Below are positions 24,089 to 33,450 of a stretch of 64,000 nt of DNA, piece after piece. The position numbers and the translations under genes are program-made. The stretch's first letter is position 1. Each line of letters begins with the position of its first letter. Source of the DNA: Dolichospermum sp. LEGE 00240 (lineage in GTDB: Bacteria; Cyanobacteriota; Cyanobacteriia; Cyanobacteriales; Nostocaceae). The stretch is taken from positions 1 to 64,000 of the forward strand of contig NZ_JADEVZ010000019.1 of the NCBI RefSeq assembly GCF_015207875.1, written 5' to 3'. The notes under the pieces were generated by a model. It searched no databases and was not told where the DNA came from. It saw only the letters and a program-made list of their open reading frames with translations.

Positions 24089-27000
24089 AGTAGGTAACTA
24101 TATGGTTCTTCTAGTGATTGTACGGTACTGGATTTAATGGTAGCTAAATGACGTAGTAATAACTGGACTTGTTGAAGATTGGGACGATAGGAAAGATTGC
24201 CTTGTTTTTCAAATAGTGGTGGAGAGTTTATGCCTATTTTCAGGGCATCAATCGCTTTATAATCGAGGTTTTCCTGGGAGTGATGGGTCAGCCAAAGGTG
24301 ATCTGAAGTGGCAGGAATTAAGCCTGGTGGTAGTTCACCTTCTAAGAAAGCTAATAATCGCTGTTGACAGATGCGGGTATTGATACCACGACTTTCAAAT
24401 AGCTGTAAGACTTCACCAAAGGATAAAGAACGGTTAGGTAATAGTTTTAGCAGTTCAGAAAACAGGAAATAATCTGTGTATTGTTGTTTAGGTATGTCTA
24501 AAACTTGGGGATGCAAAGGTAACATAGTCAAACCTAATGCTACGCGACTACAATTAGGAGTGCCGTTTTCACCCAGGTATAAGTCTTGAATAATTTTGGC
24601 ATTAGGCAGTTTTTGCCGTAACCAACGGTTAATTGTGCCAACGGAAGCCACACCACCGCTGAGGACAGCTTGATTAATGGCTTCGGTGGGAATACCACGA
24701 ACTACTAGTAACTTGTTAAGTTCTCGATTGAGACGACGGACAAAGGGCACAAAGACTTGACTTTCCAGGTCTCGACGCTGCAGTACCCAACGTTGGTCGG
24801 CAAATTCTAGGGTAAAGGTTTCTTGGTGCTGTAAAATTAGTTTCAACGCCAAGGCTGCGTCTAATAAAGCTTGTCCCAGGAGGGAACTTTCTAGGCGCTG
24901 TTGAAGACGAATTCGTGCTTCTGTGTCTGGTTCACCGACTTTGGGTAATGATAAGGCTTCTAAACCCAAATCAGAAAATTGCATTTGGTCTAAACCAGGA
25001 ATCGAGGGTTGCCAGTGCCAAGGATTTGTGTTGGTTGGTTCAGGGTGAGATTGTCCGGGTTGACGGGGTTGGCGAGATTTTGGAGGTAGCAGTAATTGAC
25101 AAATAATGTCCTGTTCAATGCCTTTGCCAGAGTAGGGAAAATTGTGCAGTATGAAGTCTTTGTGTGTCAATTTTTCTAAATTTGCTGGTATATCTACCAA
25201 GGTCATTTCTACTTGAGTTGCGCCAATATTAATGGCTAAAGTGTTACCTAATAGGGGATAATCGCTGGTTTTTAAAGGGCGTAAACCTTGATTTTCGCTA
25301 ATTTGGATAGATTGACCATTGGCACTGTCTAATTCTGGCAGCAAACTGGCGATCGCTTCTTCGACAAACAAGATTTGTTGGGGATGAGAGACCAGTTCAC
25401 TGGTGACAATCGCTTCCCGCACATTAAAACGATATTGTTCAGTCCAACTGGAAGGACAAGTACAGATCACACCAGCGATATTCTTAATTATTCCTGAAAA
25501 GGCTGCTGTACTCATACCCACAGCATTAGCAATTAACGCCGGTGTGGTACTAGTTTGACTAGACCTGAGAGTTGATAATAACTTAGAGAGCGATCGCACC
25601 ACCCAAATTAACGGACCTGCAGAAAACTCGTTCAATTGCAACATCGGCTCCCATTTTTGCCGTTCTTGCTGATAGGGAACTGCTATTTGCAAATAAGGCT
25701 TTAACTGTGCTGAATAAAGATGAGGGGAAAAATCTGATTCTCCACTTTTCCCCTGATGAGAACCTGAATTAGTAGGTAAATAAACTTCTGCGGGTAACCG
25801 GAATGATTGCTGAAAATTAGAACCATCAACTTGACTTTCGGCTGACCAATAAATTGGATAAACTATCAATTGAGAGCGATTTAATAAAGCCGCAGAAATT
25901 CCCGTTGTCCCAATATCAATTCCTAAATACCAAGTGGCCTCCAAAGTATCACCAGGAATAAGCTCTTTCTCTTCTTCATGGTGAATTGATGTTTGATTAT
26001 TGGTAGTTGGAAATTGCCCCTCAGTTAGTGGAGATTGGGTAAAATATTCTGGTTCACCCTCTACATTTGTCTGAGTTGTTAAACTTAAATCTACTTCCTG
26101 ATCAGAAACTATATTTACACTATCAACTTGACTCGTAGCATCTAACTTAGTTATAGATTCTCCCGCATAATTTAATTGCTGATCAAAAGTAGCTAGATCT
26201 TGGTCTAATTGTTGCAACTGCTTGGCATCTAAAACAATTTCTGGTATTTCTGAAACATCATTATCTAACACAGACAGCAAATTTTCCTCAGCAGAAGCAG
26301 CAACAAAGTTACTCAATGCTAATTGCTGATTTTCTGTTTCTCTGTCTGCATTATCTAATTGATTGATAAATTCTAACGGTACTATTTCATTACCAGTATC
26401 CACCAACAAATCAGTTAAAACTGTGATTGTATCAACAGGATCGGGTTCTTTTTGAATTTGCTCTACTATTTCTTTTTCTTCGGGTGAAAGTGGGACTTTA
26501 ACTTCTGTAGGAGCGGGAGAAATTATTGTTTGCGGCTCGTAGTTTTTATCATCGTCTTTTGGTTCTGCTAACACAGCACTGTCAGCTATACTAGAAACTG
26601 TTGAACCGTTAATTTCCAGCACTGATAAATCATTACTGATATCTTCAGAAGCAATGGCTAAATTTTCATATTTCCTAAATGTCAGATCGGGAGAAAATGA
26701 GAAATTTAACGATGAGGAAATTTCAGTATTAAAGAAACTCGCATAAAGTTCATCTACTTCATCAGTATTTGTTAACTGTAAATCTTTGGCCGACTGTGAT
26801 TGATTCTCTAACAACTCTGTAGCTAGATTAATTGGCAATATTTCCGCCCCAGAACTTTCTAGAGATATATCTTCTGAAGTTTTTGATTCCTCAACAACCG
26901 AAGATTCAGCTAATGATAGTGATGCCGATACTATTTGAGGATTGACAACTGAGGAAATAGCAGACTCATTAATCAAAACTTGCTGTTGTAAATATTGCGT

Positions 27001-27813
27001 CAAATTATTGAGGAAATTTGCCATCAATTGTTCACCCTGTATCCCCTGGTCGTGCATTTTAGCTAATGCCTGGGATAGGGAATGATAATAGGCGTTAATA
27101 TTACGTTCTAGGGCTTCAAAAATACTATTAACAGTTCCATCCAGAGACAGTAACCGCTGATCTAAATTCCGGGCTAAATTTGCTAACTGTTCTACTCGTT
27201 CTGCTGATTCTAAAATAGGTTGAATACCAGAAGTAATTGCGTCTAGATTCTGGACATTAGCATTAAGTATCAACCCAGAATTGGATTTTAGGTGTGGTAC
27301 TAAACGACCCATGAGGACCTCTAAAAAATCAGAAATCATTCCCTCTTGGTCAGCTAACTGCTGGCTTAACAAAGAGTTTTGTAGTCGCTTTTGCTCTAGT
27401 TGTCTAATTTCCTGAAGCAAATCTGCTCTTTCCGCCAATAGCCTGGATAATTCCGCTTGCAATGGCTGAAGCAAAGCCGTTATTTGTTCTCTGGTTTGTG
27501 CTGTTTCACTACTAATTGTCTCTGGCGGGTGTCCAGAAGACTCTAAAACAGATGGGAGATTCTGTTGGTTAAATTGTGTCAACAGAGATGAAAATGCTGG
27601 TGTGGCAGATGATTTAGTGGTTTCCGGTAGGACATCATTCTTTGATACTTCATCCTCCTCCAATTGCACTAAAAAGCTCCGTACTCGTTGCAAAACCTCT
27701 TTTTCCTGTTGTCTCTGGTTAGAAAGGAACTTAGAAATACCTTTGGCACTATGAGACAGTAAGTGATCAATATCTGCAATTAGTTGGTGAATTTCATCAG
27801 TATGGTAAGTCAC
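24085..27813 (-). CDS. Large Hsp70/actin-like ATPase with N-terminal coiled coil
   Basis: The 1242-residue product has three parts. Residues 1-300 are coiled-coil prone (LLQPLQAELSRLLAERADLL, QEIRQLEQKRLQ). Residues 300-630 are an acidic, low-complexity linker. Residues 630-1242 are an Hsp70/actin-fold ATPase: phosphate-1 motif WYLGIDIGTTGISAALLNRS, phosphate-2 LAINIGATQVEMTLVDI, adenosine motif AVLSGGVASVGTINRWL, and a final VALGLTMLPLHP block. There is no signal peptide. Similar long proteins occur in cyanobacteria without known role. It stands alone, divergent from the CRP-type gene across a 600-base gap. It may be a scaffold using the ATPase as a nucleotide switch; that is inference. Confidence 0.7.
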   Translation of the reverse strand: MTYHTDEIHQLIADIDHLLSHSAKGISKFLSNQRQQEKEVLQRVRSFLVQLEEDEVSKNDVLPETTKSSATPAFSSLLTQFNQQNLPSVLESSGHPPETISSETAQTREQITALLQPLQAELSRLLAERADLLQEIRQLEQKRLQNSLLSQQLADQEGMISDFLEVLMGRLVPHLKSNSGLILNANVQNLDAITSGIQPILESAERVEQLANLARNLDQRLLSLDGTVNSIFEALERNINAYYHSLSQALAKMHDQGIQGEQLMANFLNNLTQYLQQQVLINESAISSVVNPQIVSASLSLAESSVVEESKTSEDISLESSGAEILPINLATELLENQSQSAKDLQLTNTDEVDELYASFFNTEISSSLNFSFSPDLTFRKYENLAIASEDISNDLSVLEINGSTVSSIADSAVLAEPKDDDKNYEPQTIISPAPTEVKVPLSPEEKEIVEQIQKEPDPVDTITVLTDLLVDTGNEIVPLEFINQLDNADRETENQQLALSNFVAASAEENLLSVLDNDVSEIPEIVLDAKQLQQLDQDLATFDQQLNYAGESITKLDATSQVDSVNIVSDQEVDLSLTTQTNVEGEPEYFTQSPLTEGQFPTTNNQTSIHHEEEKELIPGDTLEATWYLGIDIGTTGISAALLNRSQLIVYPIYWSAESQVDGSNFQQSFRLPAEVYLPTNSGSHQGKSGESDFSPHLYSAQLKPYLQIAVPYQQERQKWEPMLQLNEFSAGPLIWVVRSLSKLLSTLRSSQTSTTPALIANAVGMSTAAFSGIIKNIAGVICTCPSSWTEQYRFNVREAIVTSELVSHPQQILFVEEAIASLLPELDSANGQSIQISENQGLRPLKTSDYPLLGNTLAINIGATQVEMTLVDIPANLEKLTHKDFILHNFPYSGKGIEQDIICQLLLPPKSRQPRQPGQSHPEPTNTNPWHWQPSIPGLDQMQFSDLGLEALSLPKVGEPDTEARIRLQQRLESSLLGQALLDAALALKLILQHQETFTLEFADQRWVLQRRDLESQVFVPFVRRLNRELNKLLVVRGIPTEAINQAVLSGGVASVGTINRWLRQKLPNAKIIQDLYLGENGTPNCSRVALGLTMLPLHPQVLDIPKQQYTDYFLFSELLKLLPNRSLSFGEVLQLFESRGINTRICQQRLLAFLEGELPPGLIPATSDHLWLTHHSQENLDYKAIDALKIGINSPPLFEKQGNLSYRPNLQQVQLLLRHLATIKSSTVQSLEEPYSYLL

Positions 27814-28424
27814 GTTAAATTACCTTAGTTAAAAATGTACGTTGATTTGTAAGGGACTGACAATTACAGAAGTTTCCATGATTAAAATTTGTCACTGACA
27901 CTTCTAGGGCTAATTATGTTAAGTAGTCGTGCAAAATAAATTATAGGGAACAGGGAACGGGGAAGGAATACAGAAATTTTTGTTTGGTTCAAAAATGTTT
28001 TCAGGATACACGAAAATCAAATAATACGTCTATATTAGTCAATATTGTCAATCAGTATTTACCACAACGGTGACAACAATCCCCGAAAAAAGGGTCTGGA
28101 TTTTAGGTTTATTCAGCAAACCCTATACAGAGAGGAAAACGCAGATAGAAACATCCTTGGTCGAGGGCTGAGTACGGTAGGGATACGGTCACTTTCATGC
28201 TAGACATGAGCAACGCTTTAGGAGATAATTCCTTTACTCACCTGAGTTCGACATAAGATAATTTGTGGAAAACTCGCCATGAGTCTCAAACCCTTATGAT
28301 CTCGTTGAAAAAATTATAACTTCGTTCGCGTAGCGTCTCCGAAGGAGGAACTCCTAACACCGAACTCAGGTAATAACAGTCTTAGTGTTGTGATGATAGC
28401 AACTTTAATAATCAAAATGCCCTG
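27814..28424. other. Long intergenic region between divergent genes (611 bases)
   Basis: No gene seen. It holds short dispersed wording (GAACAGGGAACGGGGAAGG near 27950) and a MITE-like inverted repeat at 28241-28370. Promoters for the Hsp70-like gene and the CRP-type gene must be here, but no sequence stands out. Confidence 0.55.
28241..28370. mobile_element. MITE-like element, CCTGAGTTCG / CGAACTCAGG ends
   Basis: The 10-bp perfect inverted repeats lie 130 bases apart and extend by one more A/T base. The interior contains GTTCGCGTAGCGTCTCCGAA, a common dispersed cyanobacterial wording at 28324. No frame is encoded. Confidence 0.4.
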
Positions 28425-29123
28425 ATGGAAGAGCGATATAATACAAATAACACATCTCATACATGGATGATTACAGCGCCATTTTTTCAAGGCTTGTCAG
28501 AACTGGGCATAGAAAAGGCTCTAACTCATCTTGTTACTCGTACCCATCCAGCCAACCAAGTAATTTTATTAGAAAATGACTGGGGTAACTCTGTATACTT
28601 TATCGTAAATGGATGGATAAAAATCCGTACGTATAATTTAGATGGGAAAGAGGTAACGCTAAATATTATTGGTAAAGGGGAATTATTTGGGGAAATGGCA
28701 GCGCTAGATGAAGTTCCCCGTTCTACTGATGTTATTACTCTGGCGGCGACGACGATTGCGAGTATACCTGCTCAAGATTTTGTGAATTTGCTGCAAACAG
28801 AACCTTTAGCCGGGGTGAGATTGGCTCAATTAATGGCTAAAAGGTTGCGACAGGTTAATAGAAGATTACGTCTTCGGGAATCGGATAGTCAGTCACGGGT
28901 GGCGGATACGTTGCTATTTTTGGCAGAGGGACAAGGAAAACAAGAGAATGCCGGCACGGAAATTCCTAATTTACCGCACCGGGAGTTAAGTAGTTTAAGT
29001 GGATTGGCACGGGAAACTGTGACAAGAGTGCTGACAAAGCTAGAAAAAAAGGGTTTGATTATGAGGGATCAAGATAGAATTCGTATTCCAGATTGGTCAG
29101 CTTTGGAAAAAACTATAGTTTAA
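28425..29123 (+). CDS. CRP/FNR-family transcriptional regulator
   Basis: The 232-residue product has a cyclic-nucleotide-binding fold (SVYFIVNGWIKIRTYNLDG, GKGELFGEMAALDEVPRST) and a C-terminal winged helix (LSSLSGLARETVTRVLTKLE). The phosphate-binding cassette is FGEMAALDEVPRSTDV; canonical cAMP receptors have RxxxA/T there, so cAMP binding is plausible but not certain. It is not NtcA, whose sequence differs throughout. From memory, Anabaena PCC 7120 has a cAMP-receptor gene (alr2325) close to apcF and glnA, and this is probably its orthologue. A terminator-like hairpin follows the stop. Confidence 0.85.
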   Translation: MEERYNTNNTSHTWMITAPFFQGLSELGIEKALTHLVTRTHPANQVILLENDWGNSVYFIVNGWIKIRTYNLDGKEVTLNIIGKGELFGEMAALDEVPRSTDVITLAATTIASIPAQDFVNLLQTEPLAGVRLAQLMAKRLRQVNRRLRLRESDSQSRVADTLLFLAEGQGKQENAGTEIPNLPHRELSSLSGLARETVTRVLTKLEKKGLIMRDQDRIRIPDWSALEKTIV

Positions 29124-29137
29124 GGAAGGGGGTAGAA

Positions 29138-29166
29138 ACCCCATCTTCAACAAAGTAAGATGGGGT
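29138..29166 (+). terminator. Hairpin after the CRP-family gene
   Basis: ACCCCATCTT and AAGATGGGGT form a perfect 10-bp stem with a 9-base loop, 14 bases after the stop. No long T-run follows (AGTTGATTTTAG). It can terminate or attenuate transcription into the DUF2232 gene. Confidence 0.6.
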
Positions 29167-29187
29167 AGTTGATTTTAGTTATTTGGC

Positions 29188-29898
29188 ATGAGTATCGTTG
29201 ATTCCCTACCAGAAGAACCAGGGCAAGATTCATCTCCTGAATCTCTTTCCCAGCCGCGATTACAGTACCAACCACTGAAGGTTGAAAGTACCTTAAGGAT
29301 GGTGGAAACGGCTTTTTTAGCCAGTACGGCGAGTTTAATTTGGTTTATTAATTTTTATTTTCCTTTGGGTCCAGTATTGCGGGTGTTTTTTCCTATTCCT
29401 ATTGCTTTGGTTTATTTACGTTGGGGTAAACGGGCAGCTTGGATGGCAGCGGTAACTTCTGGGTTGTTGTTGTCTGTGTTGATGGGTCCGGTTCGGAGTC
29501 TATTATTTGTCATGCCATTCGCCTTGATGGGTGTGCTGTTAGGGGCGACTTGGTATCGTCGTGTACCATGGATTGTTTCTATTGCTTTAGGGACGCTGTT
29601 GGGGACGCTGGGGGTGTTTTTTCGCCTGTGGTTTTTGTCGGTGCTATCGGGGGAAGATTTGTGGGTTTATGTGATTACTCAGGTGACGGAAATTATTGAA
29701 TGGATTTTTTTAAAGTTGGAATTGTTAATGACTCCCAATTTACTATTAATTCAATTAGGAGCGATCGCTCTGATTCTTCTCAATAATTTTATTTACTTGT
29801 TTATAGTTCATCTTACGGCTTGGTTACTTTTAGACCGTTTAGGTAATCCCATCCCCCGTCCACCTCGTTGGGTGCAGGTGTTGATGGATTATGAGTAA
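29188..29898 (+). CDS. DUF2232 integral membrane protein
   Basis: The 236-residue product has an acidic N-terminus of about 40 residues and then five or six hydrophobic segments: about 42-62, 66-80, 83-105, 107-125, 130-150 and 190-215, with motifs FPIPIALVYLRWGKRAAWMA and MPFALMGVLLGATWYR that fit DUF2232 proteins of cyanobacteria. DUF2232 is distantly related to ECF-type S-component or YybS-like proteins. Substrate is unknown. The gene is followed at about 110 bases by the CobT-type gene, with a repeat block between them. Its ATG is preceded by little Shine-Dalgarno signal. Confidence 0.75.
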   Translation: MSIVDSLPEEPGQDSSPESLSQPRLQYQPLKVESTLRMVETAFLASTASLIWFINFYFPLGPVLRVFFPIPIALVYLRWGKRAAWMAAVTSGLLLSVLMGPVRSLLFVMPFALMGVLLGATWYRRVPWIVSIALGTLLGTLGVFFRLWFLSVLSGEDLWVYVITQVTEIIEWIFLKLELLMTPNLLLIQLGAIALILLNNFIYLFIVHLTAWLLLDRLGNPIPRPPRWVQVLMDYE

Positions 29899-30010
29899 GG
29901 ATTTCGGAGTCAGGAGTTCAGGAGTATGGCTAACGCCACGCTGCGCTATCAGGAGTTCAGGAGGAAGAAGAATAGTTTTCACCAATTACCAATTCCCTAT
30001 TCCCTGCTAT

Positions 30011-31114
30011 ATGATTAATATTTATACCCAAGTTACTCAGGGCGAAGTATGGCTCAATCGTTATCGGGGTAAATTACCGATATTTGCCTGTGTTTTAGGA
30101 TTTACAGAAACTGGGTTGATTCCGGGGATTTCTGCGGCTGGGTTGACTCCCGATGATCGCCGATATACGGCTTGTGCTGATGCGGAATTTCTCTATTACG
30201 GTGCTGAATATCAACCTAAGTACCCTCTGCCACCTTTGACTTCGGGGGCTTCTCCTGTGCTGATTTCGCGGGCGGTGGTGGCTGATTTAAATATCCCTGT
30301 TTACTTGTTTAATGCGGGATTACTACATATTCCACCTGTACCATTAATTGATTTGGGTGGTGCGCCGGCGAGGTGTTTAAGTGGGGGTGCGGCGATAGAT
30401 TTAAATACTGTGAAACATTTACTAGCGGAAGGATTAGCTTGGGGTAATCAATTAAGTTCTCAGTTAAATTATGATGGGTATTTAATTTTGAGTGAGTGCG
30501 TTGTCGGTGGCACAACAACGGCTTTGGCAATTTTAACTGGTTTGGGGATTGATGCTGCTGGCAAAGTTAATAGTAGCCATCCTGTGTGTAATCATGGGCA
30601 AAAATGGGATTTGGTGCAGACTGGATTGGCAAAAACTCCTCCGTCCGTTGATCCTTTAGCATTAGTAGCGGCGGTAGGTGATCCTATGCAGGTGGTAGTA
30701 GCAGGAATGGCGATCGCTGCGAGTCGAAGTTGTGGGGTATTATTAGGTGGAGGGACGCAAATGTTAGCAGTTTATGCTTTAATTCAAGCGATCGCTCACA
30801 AATATAACCTATCTTGGCAACCCGCAGAAATTGTCATTGGTACAACCCGTTGGGTAGCAGAAGACTCCACCGGTGCAACCATTGACCTAGCCCAAAGTTT
30901 AAATAAAAATAGCATTCCCCCCTTGTTAGCCACACAATTGAGTTTTGCTAATTCCCGATATCCCCAACTTCAAGCTTATGAACGGGGTTTTGTTAAAGAA
31001 GGTGTTGGTGCTGGTGCGGCTTGTATTGCTGCTGCTTTAAGTGGAAATTGGCAACAACATCAACTATTAGCAGCCATTGAAGCCCAACTTGAGCAACTTA
31101 GCACCTATCAATAA
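30011..31114 (+). CDS. cobT: Nicotinate-nucleotide phosphoribosyltransferase CobT-type (TIGR00303 family)
   Basis: The 367-residue product contains FACVLGFTETGLIPGISAAG, TSGASPVLISRAVVADLN, GGAPARCLSGGAAI and GGGTQMLAVYALI, the blocks of the TIGR00303/UPF0284 branch of nicotinate-nucleotide:dimethylbenzimidazole phosphoribosyltransferases. This branch, common in cyanobacteria and archaea, is thought to activate the lower base for cobamide assembly. ATG 30011 is used. A longer frame from 29891 runs over repeat sequence (GGCTAACGCCACGCTGCGCT) and an AATTACCAATTCCC tract and is not credible as coding. It overlaps the next minus-strand gene by 7 bases, tail to tail. Confidence 0.85.
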   Translation: MINIYTQVTQGEVWLNRYRGKLPIFACVLGFTETGLIPGISAAGLTPDDRRYTACADAEFLYYGAEYQPKYPLPPLTSGASPVLISRAVVADLNIPVYLFNAGLLHIPPVPLIDLGGAPARCLSGGAAIDLNTVKHLLAEGLAWGNQLSSQLNYDGYLILSECVVGGTTTALAILTGLGIDAAGKVNSSHPVCNHGQKWDLVQTGLAKTPPSVDPLALVAAVGDPMQVVVAGMAIAASRSCGVLLGGGTQMLAVYALIQAIAHKYNLSWQPAEIVIGTTRWVAEDSTGATIDLAQSLNKNSIPPLLATQLSFANSRYPQLQAYERGFVKEGVGAGAACIAAALSGNWQQHQLLAAIEAQLEQLSTYQ

Positions 31115-31455
31115 ACTCTTTGTCTGAGTAACTGCTCTTCTAAGGCGGCAATCCGATGATATGCGGCAGTTAACTGTGTTGTTAAGCGTTGAATTTGAAT
31201 TTCTGGTGTTATGTGTTTATCTGTAGTGTGATAATTCATTTCGGGAACACCATCAAGCAAAATATCCTTATGCTTCAATTCTTTTAACTCATTGACTGGC
31301 GGCTTTTTTTCCAAATAATGTTCTATGGCTGGTAATTGCCGCAAAGATGAATCGGATAAAGCTTGAGATAGCCGCATATCAAGCCTTTCAATCACTTCAT
31401 AGACAGCACTAACCTTCTGACTTAAGGTAAGAATTTGTTTTTCTAATGATTCCAT
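31108..31455 (-). CDS. Coiled-coil hypothetical protein
   Basis: The 115-residue product has two helical, heptad-like parts: residues 1-40 (LEKQILTLSQKVSAVYEVIE) and residues 85-115 (RLTTQLTAAYHRIAALEEQL). The middle is polar with KKPPVNELKELKHKD. No family is recognised. The end overlaps the CobT-type gene by 7 bases in the convergent direction. It is probably soluble and oligomeric. No upstream neighbour on the same strand. Confidence 0.5.
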   Translation of the reverse strand: MESLEKQILTLSQKVSAVYEVIERLDMRLSQALSDSSLRQLPAIEHYLEKKPPVNELKELKHKDILLDGVPEMNYHTTDKHITPEIQIQRLTTQLTAAYHRIAALEEQLLRQRVY

Positions 31456-31639
31456 TTAATACCTGCACCAAAAAATATTTTCTCTATGTTATTCACTTTA
31501 CTGGCGATTCTAGCTATACTTATGGATCATTTAACTTTTCATGGCTTTTTTACTCATGGGATGCTGGAGTTTTTATAGAAATCAAGCATATTCATTAGTT
31601 AAACTGATAATTATCAACCGTGATTATAGAGATAAAACT

Positions 31640-32770
31640 ATGGATAGACGATCTTTTCTATTAGGCACAAGTATTCTAGCGCTTTCTCAGGCGATCGCCG
31701 GCTGCGGAACAAACCAGCAACCACTCTTAAATGTCCAATTATTAAAAAATTCTATCCCTGGTCAGGTAGTTAATCAGTTTCGGAAAACCGTAACTCAAGG
31801 GGGAAAGTTAAAATTTACTCCCATTAATCAGCTTGAGGATTTATTTAAATTATTACAAACTTGGCAGCAACCACCAACTAATCATCAGCAAGAATGGACT
31901 CGTTATTTACCTTTCAATCAAAATCAAAAATCACCAACTGCCAATTTAATCACATTGGGAGATTATTGGTTACAAGCAGCAATTGATCAAAAATTAATTC
32001 AACCATTAGCAACAGCAAATATCAAAAATCTAGTTAACCTCAATCAAAAGTGGCAACAGATAATTAAGCATGACCAAGAGGATAAAATTTGGGGCGTTCC
32101 TTATCGGTGGGGAAACACAGTAATTATTTATAATCAAGAAAAGTTTCAACAATTGGGTTGGACACCAACAGATTGGAGTGATTTATGGCGGAGTGAATTG
32201 CAAAATCGCATTTCTTTACTAAATCATCCCAGAGAAGTCATTGGTTTAGTTTTGAAGAAATTAGGAAAATCCTATAATACAGACAACATTAATCAAATTT
32301 CTGCCTTAGAAACGGAATTAAAAATATTAAATCAACAAGTGAAATTCTATGATTCTAAAAATTATCTAGAACCATTAATCATTGGAGACACTTGGTTAGC
32401 AGTTGGTTGGTCTGATGATATTATCCCCATCATCAGTCGTTATCCAAAATTTGCCGCAGTTGTCCCCAAATCAGGAACAGCAATTTGGGCTGATTTATGG
32501 GTAAGTCCCACAGGTGTTAATAATGACAGTTTAGCATATCAATGGCTAGATTTTTGTTTACAACCCAATACATCTAAACAAATTGCCCTACTCACTAAAA
32601 GCAATTCTCCCATTGACAAGACTATGGTTAATGGGGATATTCAGAAGCAGTTACAGAACTTATTATTAACTGATTCAGAAACTTTTGCCAAAAGTGAATT
32701 TTTACTGCCTTTCCCTTCAGCAGTGGTGAAAGAGTACGAAGATTTATTTATGAAGATCAAACAATCCTAA
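31640..32770 (+). CDS. Extracellular solute-binding lipoprotein (PotD-like)
   Basis: From ATG 31640 the product has 376 residues. The N-terminus MDRRSFLLGTSILALSQAIA then GCG has a twin-arginine-like RRSFLLG and a lipobox (AIAGC), so it is probably a Tat- or Sec-exported lipoprotein. The body follows the type II periplasmic binding fold seen in polyamine/iron SBPs: IWGVPYRWGNTVIIYN, GWSDDIIPIISRYPKFAAVV and the terminal WLDFCLQPNTSKQIALL. No permease or ATPase gene is adjacent. A longer frame from 31541 would place residues of no export character first. The gene ends on the stop of a convergent gene. Confidence 0.75.
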   Translation: MDRRSFLLGTSILALSQAIAGCGTNQQPLLNVQLLKNSIPGQVVNQFRKTVTQGGKLKFTPINQLEDLFKLLQTWQQPPTNHQQEWTRYLPFNQNQKSPTANLITLGDYWLQAAIDQKLIQPLATANIKNLVNLNQKWQQIIKHDQEDKIWGVPYRWGNTVIIYNQEKFQQLGWTPTDWSDLWRSELQNRISLLNHPREVIGLVLKKLGKSYNTDNINQISALETELKILNQQVKFYDSKNYLEPLIIGDTWLAVGWSDDIIPIISRYPKFAAVVPKSGTAIWADLWVSPTGVNNDSLAYQWLDFCLQPNTSKQIALLTKSNSPIDKTMVNGDIQKQLQNLLLTDSETFAKSEFLLPFPSAVVKEYEDLFMKIKQS

Positions 32771-33300
32771 TTTGACGAAGCAAAACTGAAACCGACTTGA
32801 CTTTGATGATTCATCTGAAGCCGACAGGAAGCAGGACTTTGAGGAAAATTACAGGTGTAAGTTGCTAAAGGTTCTTTTTGATAGTTAAAAATTCGGATAT
32901 TGTAACCATATTTACTAGCTAGGCTACCTAACCGATTCACAAAGACATACTTGCCAAAATAGTCTAATAATCCCCAAATTTGCTGATTAACAATTAAATC
33001 TGCACGGGGTGGTTCTGTTTGCGAAGGTGGGTAAACTATCCAATTATCTAAAAGTTGTTTTTCTGAATTTTCCTTAGCCCACCATAAACTAGGAACTGTT
33101 AATTTTTGGGGATCAATAGTTTTAGCTGTGATGATATTATCCTTTGGTTCGGTAAGTAGATATAACTGCAAAGGTGCATTAGATGGGAGAAAAATATTTT
33201 CTGCTTTTGATGGAAAAATGGGTAAAAACAAAGACGTAAAAACCCCCATTGCTAATAATAACAGTGGTTCTTTACGGGGAAATAACTTATTGTTAGTCAT
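32767..33300 (-). CDS. Secreted hypothetical protein
   Basis: The 177-residue product has a Sec-type signal (LLLLAMGVFTSLFLPIFPSK, then AENIF, cleavage about residue 33). The mature domain contains VYPPSQTEPPRADLIVNQQI, then ASKYGYNIRIFNYQKEPL and a pair of Cys (TCNFPQSPASCRL) that could form a disulfide. No family is recognised. Its stop overlaps the stop of the solute-binding protein gene by 4 bases, and it diverges from pdhB behind the heptamer array. It looks like a conserved cyanobacterial periplasmic protein, but that cannot be verified here. Confidence 0.6.
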   Translation of the reverse strand: MTNNKLFPRKEPLLLLAMGVFTSLFLPIFPSKAENIFLPSNAPLQLYLLTEPKDNIITAKTIDPQKLTVPSLWWAKENSEKQLLDNWIVYPPSQTEPPRADLIVNQQIWGLLDYFGKYVFVNRLGSLASKYGYNIRIFNYQKEPLATYTCNFPQSPASCRLQMNHQSQVGFSFASSN

Positions 33301-33450
33301 AGCTTTGATATTTTATATTTATTTCCCATAATGTTCATAGTTAAATCGAGAAAATCCTGATTGAAATATAAAAATTTTATTGAAGAGTAGGAGTCAGTGG
33401 TCAGTTGTCAGTTGTCAGGAGGAAGAAAGAAGTTAGCCAATGACCAATAA

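Noticed and set aside
29891-30010. Extended start of the CobT-type gene
   Set aside because: These bases are dispersed repeats and tandem CAATTACC-type wording; the family begins at ATG 30011.
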